Source: Chaetoderma sp. LZ-2023a (Eukaryota > Mollusca > Caudofoveata > Chaetodermatida > Chaetodermatidae). From it: a stretch of 64,000 bases of DNA. How positions within the stretch are numbered: the stretch's first letter is position 1; every line of letters begins with the position of its first letter. The notes under the pieces were generated by a model, which was not told the origin of the DNA, did no database searches, and was given only the letters and a program-made list of their open reading frames with translations. Where the stretch lies: the NCBI GenBank assembly GCA_034401795.1, contig CM067369.1, positions 85,259,129 to 85,323,128 of the forward strand, given 5' to 3'. Below are positions 21,456 through 31,851 of this stretch, in pieces. The position numbers and the translations under genes were made by a program.

Positions 21456-22344
21456 AAATATAAATGTACAACCTATCTATCTATCTATCACTAAACTATT
21501 GGATGACGGATGTCATCACGGCGGAAGATATTGATCATCCCTGCATTATCTTTCCTCGTGTAATATAATTGCCATTCTGTGCAAAACCACTAGATTAAAT
21601 ATAAGGCTCAGAATATTATTAATTAAAACTACTAATAAATATATGATAAAAATAATTTCACAGTTGCACATTTAGTATGTATGTGAATGGTAGTATTATT
21701 TCAAGCTGAAATCTCACTGTCTTCATTTCGAAGCAATCATACTGGAAAGCCGACATATTTTGAAAGACTAACTAATCTGAATAGAGGCAAGGCAAGTCAG
21801 GCAACCACTGTCATTGGCTGAAACGGCTTACACACTAACTAGTTTCACAATGTTCTCTAGAATAAACTCCACATTGTTATGAAGTTGTCATATCTAGCCG
21901 CTATAATTAAGGGTTAATTTAATTAAATAGACACGGTTTCAACGCTGCAAGCTATCCACATTTATAAGTAAAGCTCTATATCAATATTATCAGATACAGC
22001 CTTGATTCAATTAATTTTCCAGACAGAAAAAGAATTATAATAATGCGAGCATGTAGTGCTTCTTGTTGTTGTTGCTGTTGTTGTAAAGACACTTTTGAAT
22101 AATTCTGGTACTACTGAATGAATCTGGATGGAAGTATGCCAGGTGTGGCTTCCAGAGCACATATATGTCAATTTTGGTGTCTAAAGCACAATAGTAACAG
22201 CTTTCAGCAACCGTGTTCCCCAAAAAACACTTTTGACCATATGGTGGCCTGACTGCAAAAATATCAACGACACGGATATTGGGCAAATTTATCCTGGCTT
22301 TTGCAAACGAAGTTCAAAGAAATCACTCCAGCATTGTAACACAA
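21456..22344. other. Gene-free stretch
   Basis: Only a CTAT run (21474-21490) and a (TTG)n run (22058-22084) stand out. Confidence 0.4.
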
Positions 22345-22560
22345 TTAACCGTTTAATGGTCAATATTATTCAAGAGAATTATAAATTTTGCTGTTTGAGT
22401 GTCTATTTGCAGGCCAATATAAGGCAATTGTTCAACATTTAGCACTGGAATGACTGGCTCGATTATTGAGCCAGTCATTCAGGTGGTAAATTTTTTTAAA
22501 TAGTCTTCTCTTGTTCTGCAAATGGATATTTGTCCAGACCACTGCAGAGGCCTGGGCATG
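22345..22560. mobile_element. B-family element, right end eroded
   Basis: Left TTAA then CCGTTTAATGGTC (a B start in mutated form). The hairpin has a perfect apex (ATGACTGGCTCGATTATTGAGC facing CAGTCATTC) and a right arm ending TTCTGCAAATGGATATTTG. No right-hand TTAA is evident. Confidence 0.6.
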
Positions 22561-22865
22561 CGTGTCGATTGAGCAGTCATGTAATAACATTTTGAATGAG
22601 ACTACACTCCATCTGTATGTGTGCATGCACCCTATGACCTAGATATTTAATCTTATGACGTCAACGTAAAAGCAATCCTAACCAGAGGAAGGGTCCGGTA
22701 TGCCAAATCTAATGATTCTACCTACTTGTGTTTCAGAGTAAAGTATGAACTTAAAGATCCTGTGACTTGGATATGTGACATCTTTTTGCATTCAGTAGAT
22801 ATATGCAGCGGCAAATGGTTAAGCAGACAGACAGCTCCGACTGCATGAGTAGAATGACTATTAAG
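22561..22865. other. Gene-free stretch
   Basis: Unassigned. Confidence 0.35.
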
Positions 22866-23010
22866 TAATTGACCTTTCTAGTTTATCCATCCATCCATCA
22901 TAACACATCATAAATAACTATGTGACGTGTATGATGATGTCATAATGAATTACAGCATGAATGACTCGATTTAGTCAGTCTTAAATACTTACTAGTCTGA
23001 CATGTTGTAA
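22866..23010. mobile_element. Left part of a D element split by the DIRS cluster
   Basis: Starts TAATTGACCTTTC and follows the D sequence through TTAGTCAGTCTTAAATACTTA to CATGTTGTAAGA, where D sequence stops. It resumes at 34646 with GTATGTCTTTATTATTTAAT. The two parts total ~395 bp, matching the intact copies (386-392 bp). Confidence 0.75.
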
Positions 23011-23049
23011 GACTTTGAAGGTAATTTCAATTTCCTTTTCTCCGAGATC

Positions 23050-23205
23050 TAACAATACTTACCATTATATTACTCTTGAAAATACAAGCTAGCTAGCTGC
23101 TCTAGGAATCTAGATTTAGAAAGCGTTACCAGCTCCTGGAACCGGGTACCCAGTTCCCAACAAACGGGTACCCATCTGCCAGTGAGGCTCATATTGTTTG
23201 CATAG
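23050..23205. repeat. Outer DIRS left inverted terminal repeat
   Basis: Reads CTAGCTAGCTGCTCTAGG, then GGAACCGGGTACCCAGTTCCC and AACGGGTACCC, then GAGGCTCATATTG. Its reverse complement is at 34480-34645. It is preceded by the terminal TTTCTCCGAGATCTAACAA extension. Confidence 0.75.
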
Positions 23206-23295
23206 CTACCAAACAAGAGAATACCTATGGCTTGCCTCCGTCGGGATGGGAGGGAGAAAGGGAATGAAGGAAATGTCAATTTCCCTTTCTCTGAG

Positions 23296-23475
23296 ATCTA
23301 ACAATACTCACCATTCTGTTACTTCTGATATACAGCTGGCCTTGACAGTGGCTCTAGGATTATAGAGTTAGAAAGCTTTACCGACTCCTGGGAACCGGGT
23401 ACTCAGCTCCCAACTGCCGAGTACCCGTTTACCATAGAGCTCATATTGTTTGCATAGCCACCAAACAAGAGAAAA
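23296..23475. repeat. Inner DIRS left inverted terminal repeat
   Basis: CAGCTGGCCTTGACAGTGG ... GGAACCGGGTACTCAGCTCCC ... CCGTTTACCATAGAGCTCA. The reverse complement is at 30165-30328, including the diagnostic CTATGGTAAACGG. The pair defines this copy's ends. Confidence 0.8.
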
Positions 23476-23519
23476 CTATGGCTTGCCTCCGTGGGGCTGG
23501 GAGGCTGGGTCCGTAACAG

Positions 23520-23612
23520 AATGGTGAGTATTTTTAGATCTCGGAGAAAGGGAAATTGACATTTCCTTCATTCTCCTTCGATCAATACTCACCATTCTGT
23601 TACTTCTGATAT
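23520..23612. repeat. DIRS internal complementary region (circle-junction copy)
   Basis: AACAGAATGGTGAGTATT, then AGATCTCGGAGAAAGGGAA, is the reverse complement of the left terminus. It runs directly into CCTTCATTCTCCTTCGATC and AATACTCACCATTCTG, the reverse complement of the right terminus. This fused complement of both ends is the expected DIRS internal complementary region, used to complete the circular intermediate. Confidence 0.75.
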
Positions 23613-24111
23613 ACACCAGATTTGATCAGTAACCTGGTGGGAAGGGGCAAGCCATAAATGCTAATTTTGCCCCTTGGAGAAAGATTTTAGACTTCAAACT
23701 TGACTAACGGAGACCTAAAAGGACAGTCAAGTTCACGGAACCGAATCACATTCGCATCACCGCCCCCCCCCCCCTTTTTCCTCCTAAGAAAAGGGAGAGA
23801 ACTCACGAACATATATCTCGCCTGAAACACAAATATGCCAAGAGGGTTAACTGCTCCCTGCATATTCCATGTATTAGCCTGGGAATGAGCATGAATATAT
23901 AAGATGAATGAACATGATACACATCCATAATACAAAAAACTCTCACTATTGAATTACCTTATGATAATTGGACTCCAGACGTACCGCCTCCAACCATTCA
24001 CTGGTTCGGCTATCAGTGACACAATCTGGTTGTCATCCTCTCGCTTGACCATGCCTGCTTTAGGTTCTTTTCTCAAAGTGAAAAAAGGGTGAAGAGCAGT
24101 GTGGTCACTAA
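23613..24111. other. DIRS 3' non-coding tail
   Basis: Between the recombinase and the complementary region. Has a C-tract at 23762-23774 and no open frame with DIRS features. Confidence 0.5.
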
Positions 24112-25060
24112 CTATCGTTTCAAAACAGCTAAAGCGAGTGGATTGGCTGAGTCTGACACATCCCTCATATAGTAATCCGTAAATGAGGACTCACAGTGCC
24201 ATTGGGCAACGGCCATGATGTCCTCTAACGGAACACCATTGTAAAGGGCAGTCGAGGTGGCTATTCCTCTGACATTGTGTGCCCTTACGCCTTGCACCTG
24301 GTGCCCAGTCGCCATCTCGTGAGTAATCTGAATGCATTCGACCACCCAACAAGAGATAGTATCCATGGATGCGGCGCCATAAGGCTTTTTATGGCAGATC
24401 CACAGATGTCTATCGTTCGACCGTAACGAGTCAGTCCGTTTCTTGTACTTAGTCAAAGCACGGACCGGGCACCAGACACTGGCATCACGATCAAACCTAG
24501 TTAACTTCGGTATAATGATCGGTTTGCCGGGATATCTCAAAGATTGGTTCTTTGACATAAACTCTGCTCTTGGCAGAAGACGCAGACCCTCTCCAGAAAC
24601 AATAAATCGGTCCCTCTCTGCACCTTCTAGCTGAGGAAGCTGCCAATAGAAAGACCGCCTATAGAGTCAAATGCTTTAGACTAGCCGAACGCAACGGTTC
24701 GAAAGGGTGCTTGGCCAGTACATTAAGCACTAAAGATAGACTCCAGGCTGGAATGACTACCGGTTGTCTCGGTCGGAGATTGCTCATTCCCTTCAACATC
24801 GCATTTAACTGGGCCACCTCTGGACTATCTCTGTTGGCTAGACAAGGGATAACTGATGCCAAAGCTGACTTGTATCCAGCAACTGTGACGGGAGCTAGTC
24901 CTGAAAAGAACAGCTCACAGAGAAAGTCTGCTATTTGCTGAATAGTGGATTGAAAGGTATCAATACCCTTTTCTTCACACCAGTCTGCAAATCTGTTAAC
25001 CTTGTTGTTATATGACTTGAAGGTTGACCTCCTTCTCCCAACCGCCATGAAAACAGCAGC
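24112..25060 (-). pseudogene. DIRS tyrosine recombinase, split by a stop and a frameshift
   Basis: The N-terminal SAM-like core-binding part (VGRRRSTFKSYNNKVNRFAD, then VTVAGYKSALASV) is in one frame from about 25050 to 24661. There SLKHLTL is followed by TAG. The same frame resumes with AVFLLAASSARR, the first catalytic arginine region, then shifts by one base near 24620. The C-terminal frame (24558-24112) has HNVRG (HxxR), a WHCESSFTDYYMRDV segment with the conserved W and the nucleophilic tyrosine, and ends LALAVLKR. The enzyme would integrate the circular DIRS DNA. The two breaks, and the shift that joins it to the preceding frame, make it non-functional. Confidence 0.85.
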
Positions 25061-27074
25061 CTGTTGAGAAAAGCCTTCCGACGTGGAACGTTGTTTGATA
25101 ACATCCACGCAGTCAATTTGAACATTTCGGGACGCTCGTGTAGGAAGCGTCCCTTGGCCTGGGAGATTATCTTCGGAATCTCGGGCAACTGCACAGGATT
25201 TTCCACCAACAGATCTAGAAGATCTGTGAACCATGCCCTGCTCGGCCAATACGGCGCTATTAGCAGGACCAGACACGGTTCCTCCCTGACCTTCACCAAT
25301 ACCTTCGGTAGAAGAATGGTGGGTGGGTACGCGTAAGCGTGCATCCCTCTCCAGCTTATCGGGAGAGCGTCTGTATCGACGGCATTTGGATCTGGAATCG
25401 GCGAGACATACGTCATGATTTGAGCATTTTCCTTTGTGGCAAACAAGTCCACGTTGGGTTTGCCCCAATGCTCGAAGATCCGTCGCAGAACTGGAGGGTT
25501 GGCAGAATTCTCTGTCTGCGAGACAAAGCATCCGCCAGAATGTTCAATCGGCCAGGAATGTGAGCTGCTTTCAAAACAACCGAGTAATTCCTGCACCATT
25601 GAATCAAGTGCCACACTCTGATACACAGAGTTGGCGACCTGGTCCCGCCTTGGCGATTTATATATGATACTACTGTCGAATTGTCCGACCGTATCAATAT
25701 CACCTTGCCCCTGATCATCGGAAGGAACTCTTCCAATGCCAGTTCCACTGCCATCATTTCCAACAGATTGATATGCAGCTGACTCTCCGGGAGAGTCCAT
25801 GTGCCTGAGACCTGGTGTTCTCCGAGGCAGGCACCCCACGCCTCCAGCGATGCATCCGTGTACACAGACAGCTGGGGGTGGGGTAGGTGCAGCGAAGCCC
25901 CTACTAGGAGATTCTGACGCTCCTTCCACCATACAAGATGCAACATTATCGGCTCCAAAACTGGTACCAGTTTTGACAGGGGTTCTGTTCTCTGTTTCCA
26001 CAGAGACATCAGATACAACTGGATAGGCCTTCGCATTAGAGCAGCGTACAGGATAACCTGCTTCATGGAGACCATCATGCCCAGCATCTGAAGGAACCGC
26101 CTCGCCTGAATGTGGTTTCCCACTCGAAAACTCTTGAGGATGGCTAACAGAGACACCACTCTGGGCTCTGACGGGTAAACCCTGCCCTCCTCGAGGTCGA
26201 ATTGCATCCCCAAATAAACGAAATGTTGAGTGGGCGTCAACTCGGATTTCTCCTCATTGACTATCCAGCCTAGATCTGAAAGTAACCTCAGAGTCAGAGC
26301 AGTATCCACGTTCAACCTGGCTGCCGAGTCTGCCTTGATCAGCCAGTCGTCTATGTAGGTGTGTAGCGCCACGTTCTCTTTTCTGAGAAACGCTGTCACC
26401 GCAAGGACCACTCTTGTGAAAACCCTCAGAGCTGTCGACAAGCCAAATGGGAGAACAATAAACTCCCATACTTGATTCTGAAACGCAAATCTCAGAAACC
26501 TGTGACAACTCCTGTTCATCGGAATGTGGAAATATGCATCTTTCAGATCGATCGATACACACCACATTCCTTTCCTCAATCCCGCCATTACCGACCTCGG
26601 CGTTTCCATCTGGAACCGAGGCGTATGGATAAACCAATTTAATGGCCTGAGATTGAGTATGGGTCTCCATCCCCCTGTGCTCTTGGGGACATGGAACATG
26701 TTTGAATAGAAGCCTGGAGTGTTTCGGTTTGCTGATTTTATTGCTCCCTTCAGAAGCAAACCCGACACTTCCTTTTGAACGGCTTCTAACTTGTCTGGCT
26801 CCCTTGGTACGGGTGTCCAGACAGGTGCCAAAGACAGATTTTGTGGTGGAAAGTCCCACCACTCCGGCATGTAACCCTGGGATAACCATCCCAGGACCAG
26901 ACTGTCTGACGTCACACCTCGCCAGGCCTCGACGAAACGCATGAGCCTTCCACCCACCATAGACGCCTCGACGTCTAACGGGGTTGTCCGGCTCGTAGTC
27001 CGCTCCCCCCTCTTTCTTAACGAGAGAGAGAGAGAGAACCATTTCCTTCTAGGCACGACAGGTATAATTGGCAC
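25040..27074 (-). pseudogene. DIRS reverse transcriptase and RNase H with C-terminal extension
   Basis: Frame 27074-25413 encodes the polymerase: WRPILNLRPLN, SIDLKDAYFHIP (catalytic D), LPFGLSTA and YIDDW (catalytic DD). RNase H follows with SVYTDASLEAWG, INLLEMMAVELAL (E), RSDNSTVVSYI and AHIPGRLNILADALSR. Near 25500 the reading passes by a one-base shift into another frame, which carries the usual DIRS segment after RNase H: WGKPNVDLFATKE, SPIPDPNA, YAYPPT, LIAPYWP and LTAWMLS. This runs to about 25050, where a second shift enters the recombinase. I saw no methyltransferase domain. Family order and motifs are clear; activity is not possible as read. Confidence 0.9.
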
Positions 27075-27131
27075 CGCTGTTCCTGTCGCACAGGCGCGGT
27101 CCAGACGGATATGAAGGGAGCTCTCGTACCC

Positions 27132-29240
27132 TCAGGTACGAACCGGCCCCTTCTGTCCGCCCTTTGAGGACTTACCCTTACCCTTCCCCTTCCCGCCTCT
27201 AGGGCGGTCAGGAGCAACCTTGGGGAGGGTAGGCGCCTCTACAACCTTCCTGGCTTTCTTCGCCAGTGGCGGCTGAGAAAAACCAGCTGAAGCAGAAGTC
27301 GCAACAGGCTTAGCTTTCGCCTTGCCCTTATGCTTCTTCTGCTTCTTTGAAGGTTGTCCTGCTAGCAGTTTCCCTACAGCCCCTAGTGCGTGCGCTTGCC
27401 GCACTAGCTCTAGCTGCAGGTTGACCGCTAACCGATTCTGTGAGATACTGGCTGTATCCTCTAAGATGGCCCGCGCCTGGCCACCGAAGATGCTAGGCCC
27501 TGTCAGGGGCGTCCCAAGAAGACACCCCCTGACTGCCGTAGCCGGACGCATATGGTCAATGACCATTTGCCTCCTGGATTTAGTCACTCGCGCTTGCGCC
27601 CTTGCCAATGTGTCCATAGACAGCACCAGGCCGTCATTTACGCACGAAAGCGCCACAGGTGGCACAGGGTGGCCTGCCCCCGCTTCAGCCCACACCGACT
27701 GAAGGAGACGATACGAGTGGTTGACAGCGCTCATAGCTGCCCTCACCGCATAGGGACAGGACTTCCTCTTGGTATACCTGAGCCGTGTCCACAAGTGCCG
27801 GACCGGGGCCACCCACCCCGGCACTCTGAACGCCCAGTACCCATCGGTCATCCTCGGTGACCGACGGGACTACACCATATCTGTCGTATTCCCCCCGCGG
27901 AATACGACATCTTGCCCGCACCTCCCTGGAGGCCGCAGGGAGCTGACCCTTGGTCATAAGTTGTTTGCTATAAATAGCCTCCACAATTCTATGAACCGTG
28001 GATCCAGCCCCACAGACTGGATCCGGGCCGCGGGCAAAATCCCCGTCCTGATCGACGCAACCGACGGACGGGGCGCATCTTCATCGGCCGTGGCCAAAAC
28101 CACAGACGGGTCAACCCTGGCTAGCCACGCCAGAGCCTCTGACCAATCTATCTCCGATGAAGACACACCCGCAAACATGTCACCCGTTGATGTGTTCACG
28201 GGCCTGCCAGCCACGGCCTCCCGGCAAGGAGCCACGGCTGACACGCCAGGCACTCCGGTACCACACGGTTCCGCCGCCACCCCATGAAACACTCCGGTCC
28301 ATGGGGTAGGTCCGCACGGAAAACCTTACGGACCCGTAGCAGTCGCGGAACCGTAGCCAGACACGGGCGCCAACAGCACCCCATGTCCGACTGCCGGACC
28401 AGGCGAGATAGGTGAGTACCACGCCCGGCCCGGCACACCCGTTCCCGTGACGGCTGGTGCCAAACCAAGCCGCATGGAACCGGTGCACAGTACCAGATTG
28501 GCCTCAGCCACAGGCGGAGCCGCTGCCCTGGCTTGCGCCAAACCAGACAAATGGAGGCCGGTTCCGTCCAGGATGGAATCAACCTCCATATTCTCCACCT
28601 GCGGCTTCACGGGCCACAGCAACCTCTCCTCCTCGGCCTCCTCGTCTTCAGACTCCGAAGAGTCGTCACTAGACGAGTCAACCGTGGAACCATCCTGGCG
28701 GACGGCTCCCACACCTGATGGACCGGCCACCGCTACTGGACCACCCGGAGGTGGCCGCAGAGAAACAGAACCCGTCTGGCCGGAGCCAGACGGGACTGCC
28801 AGGTGGCCGTACGAGACGGCCCCCTCGGTAACCAGTCCAGAATCCTGTCCGAGGACAGGATCCGTACCAAGCATGGGGAGAAACTGCCCCCCAACCTTTG
28901 GTAGCAGGGACGACACCAGCGTGGGCAGAACGCTATGCAGAAAACCCTGCATAGCTGGACCAAACCACGCCGGCGGTGCCATCTCCGCCACCTCCAGCTG
29001 GGGACGTGGAGCACCCCCACCGGCCGAACCGGGCGCTCCACGATTTACTCTCAGACCGCCTGACCCCGCGTCAGACCCAGCCAAGTCCTTCTGGCCAAGG
29101 AACTTAACCATCATCTCAACGGACCACACTGCACAAACATTACACCTATGATCAATATTACAAAGGGAACACCTAAAACAGACATGGTCCTTGAACACGA
29201 CACGGACAAACTTATGGCATTCGTCACATGATGGCGGGGC
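27132..29240 (-). pseudogene. DIRS gag-like gene, in four shifted pieces
   Basis: The 5' part (from about 29240) has a cysteine/histidine cluster, CDECHK...CFRCSLC...HRCNVC, then a Gly/Pro-rich stretch and an acidic serine run (SSSDDSSESEDEEAEEE). It continues in other frames with SSSEIDWSEALAWLARVDP (28292-27954), EDDRWVLGVQ (about 27840) and RLLQSVWAEAGAG ... LAVNLQLELVRQAHAL (to 27132). It ends in a very basic KKQKKHKGKAKAK and GGKGKGKGKSSKGG tail. The product would package element RNA. A second copy at 31852-33560 confirms the pieces belong together. At least three frameshifts separate them. Confidence 0.75.
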
Positions 29241-30164
29241 TGGCTTGGCCTATATAATAAGCACAAACCTACAATAAACAAGCGGAACGAGACCCGGATG
29301 GAAGGCAGACAATTAATTTTCAAATAATTTGACTCATAAATTAACTGTAACCCTCCCGCACCCCACCCCGCCACGTTACAACAAAGATCGCATTGATTAT
29401 GACGACAAGAACGAGGCGGGCATTAAACACACCCATAATAGATCCTCCACGATGTGTAACGGCTCCAGGAATCATATCGCATAGCATTCAGGGTATATTT
29501 ACTAATCAATATAAATTATACTCCTAACGAAAGCAGCACGATATGTGAAGAAAACAACAAAATGTATAACAAACTGCTGTATCACACGGTAAAACCGCAG
29601 ACCACGCATCTACTCAAGAATTTTGAAACCACCGATCATTGCAAACCGATCGTGATCGCACGTAAACTTGATCATTCTAAAGTTTCTGGTACCATTTTTT
29701 AGTCCGCAGCACCCAGAACAAGATGCGCGAATTAATGAAAAAATTTCTTCTTCACATAAACATCCGAGCGACCGGGTGTGACGTCACCCGCTCGGATCCT
29801 ACGGAGAACGACGTCAGCCGATATTCGTGTTAGAAATACCGTAGCATAACACCTATTTTCATATCTGCCGATCGCCTGTTGGGGGTTAAAGAAGGCGATC
29901 GTCTGGCATATATCGTTGTTAGCACACGTCCCAGATTCTATGGGGTCAGAAATTGGAACATGCGACACAGCGAAATTCTTTTAACTATGGATAATAAAGA
30001 ATGATACAACCTGGTTATCCTCGGCGGTATTCTCCATAGTATCCTTTAGTTAATCCTTTTCAAGAACACACAAACTATCACTACAGATTAAAGACTTAGA
30101 TTTTCTTTCACAACAAAACACTAAAATCCTCAATGCAGAAAGCATGTATTGCACTTGTTGCTAT
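29241..30164. other. DIRS 5' leader with conserved stem-loop
   Basis: No coding. A stem CGATCGCCT / AGGCGATCG (29869-29877 with 29893-29901, 15-nt loop) recurs at the same place in both deleted derivatives (about 30996-31026 and 34178-34210). The sequence also has TGACGTCACCCGCTCGGATC near 29779. Confidence 0.55.
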
Positions 30165-30328
30165 GCAAACAAGAATGAGCTCTATGGTAAACGGGTACTC
30201 GGCAGTTGGGAGCCGAGTACCCGGTTCCCAGGAGTCGGTAAAGCTTTCTAAGTCTATAATCCTAGAACCGCTGTCAAGGCCAGCTGTATATCACAAGTAA
30301 CAGAATGGTGAGTATTGATCGAAGGAGT
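30165..30328. repeat. Inner DIRS right inverted terminal repeat
   Basis: ATGCAAACAAGAATGAGCTC ... ATGGTAAACGGGTACTCGGC ... GCTGTCAAGGCCAGCTG, then AACAGAATGGTGAGTATTG and ATCGAAGGAG at the extreme end. Confidence 0.8.
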
Positions 30329-31448
30329 AGGGTCTAACCTGGCTAGCCAAGCCAGAGCCTCTGACCAGTCTGTCTCCGAGGAGGACACTCCCGTGAACAC
30401 ATTACCCGTTGGCGGAACAGGAATGGAAGGCAGACAATTAATTTTCAAATAATTTGATCATAAATTAAATGTTAACCCTCCCGCACCCCACCCCGCAACG
30501 TTACAGCAAAGATCGCATTGATTATGACAACAAGAATGAAGCGGGCAATAATACACCCGTAAACTGATTCTCAAGGATGTATAATGGAACCAGGAATCAT
30601 ATCGCATAGCATTCAGGGTATATTTACTAATCAATATAAATTATACCCCTAACGAAGGCCAAAACGATATGTGAAGAAACAACAAAATGTAAACACACTG
30701 CTGTAGCACACGGTAAAACCGCAGACCACAGATCCAAAGCAAGAATTTTGAAACCACTGATCATTGCAAACAGATCATGATAACACGCAAAACTTGCAAA
30801 ATTCCAACATTTTTCTGGCATCAATAAAGTACGCAGCACCCAGAATCAGATGCGCGAATTAATGAAACATTTTCTTCACATAAAAATCTGAGACAACATG
30901 GGTGTGACGTCACCCGCTCGGATCTTACGGAGAACGACATCAGCCGATTTTCGTGTTAAAACACCGTAAAGCCAACACCTTATTTCACATCTGCCGATCG
31001 CCTGTTGGGGTTAAAGGAAGGCGATCAATCTGGCATATTTCGTTGTTAACACACGTCCCAGATTCGGGATCAGAAATTGGAACATACGACACAGACAAAA
31101 TTTTGAAGACCTAAGTCTTTTAACTATGGAACAACATGGAATTATACAACCTAGTTATCATTGGCTCCATCCATGGTAATCCAATATAATCCTTAGAGAG
31201 CACACAAAGCTATCACAATACACAGAAAAAGACTTAGAAACTTAAGAATCCAACCGAACAAAAAAGCATGTAGCTCTTGTTGCTATGCAAACAAGAATGA
31301 GCTTCATGGCAAACGGGTACTCGGCAGTTGGGAGCTGAGCACCCGGTTCCAGGAGTCGGTAAAGCTTACTAAGTCTATAGTCCTTGGGCCAGCTATCCAG
31401 GATAGCTTGTATCAGAAGTAATAGAATGGTGAGTATTGATCAAAGGAG
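30329..31448 (-). mobile_element. Deleted DIRS derivative (gag scrap, leader, right ITR; no left ITR)
   Basis: Directly after the right end of the inner element comes ~90 bp of gag (reverse strand: SSSETDWSEALAWLARLDP). At about 30418 this is fused to the 5' leader (GGAATGGAAGGCAGACAATT), then to a right ITR at 31285-31448 whose variant (CTTCATGGCAAACGG) matches neither other pair. Confidence 0.7.
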
Positions 31449-31851
31449 AAATCAGATACAACTGGATAGGTCTTCGCATCAGAGCAGCGTACAGGATTAC
31501 CTGCTCCATGGAGACCATCATGGCCAGCACCTTGGTACGGGTGTCCAGACAGGTGTCAAAGACAGATTTTGTGGTGGAAAATCCCACCACTCTGGCATAT
31601 ACCCCTGGGATATTCATCCCAGGACCAGACTGTCTGACGTCACACCTCGCCAAGCCTCGACGAAACGCATGAGCCTTCCACCACTATAGACGCATTGATG
31701 CCTAATGCTGGTGTCTGGCTCATGATCTGCTCACCCCCCCCCCTCCTCCCTTGACGAGAGAGAGAACCATTTTGGTCTTGGCTTGACCGGTCTAACTGGC
31801 ACCGCTGCTCCTGTCGCGGTCCAGGCAGATATGAAGGGAGCTATCATACCC

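Larger units (their letters stand above)
23271..30328 (-). mobile_element. Inner DIRS-like retrotransposon, near full length
   Basis: About 7.06 kb. From its right (5') end leftward: right ITR, a ~0.9-kb leader, gag, RT/RNase H, tyrosine recombinase, non-coding tail, internal complementary region, left ITR. DIRS elements replicate by reverse transcription but integrate a circular DNA with a tyrosine recombinase instead of an integrase. They have inverted rather than direct terminal repeats, and those features are all visible here. Several frameshifts and a stop make this copy inactive. Confidence 0.85.

Noticed and set aside
22058-22084. (TTG)n as a coding Gln/Asn repeat
   Set aside because: Short, with no surrounding coding frame.
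26254-27042. 262-codon minus-strand frame overlapping the DIRS polymerase
   Set aside because: It is the -1 shadow of the RT frame. No domain is visible, and the RT motifs lie in the other frame.
25413-27074. Programmed frameshift between DIRS RNase H and its C-terminal extension
   Set aside because: No slippery heptamer is evident near 25500, and neighbouring frames are also broken, so random decay is simpler.
28447-29151. 234-codon plus-strand frame opposite gag
   Set aside because: Shadow of the GC-rich gag gene. The minus strand carries the family motifs and is supported by a second copy.
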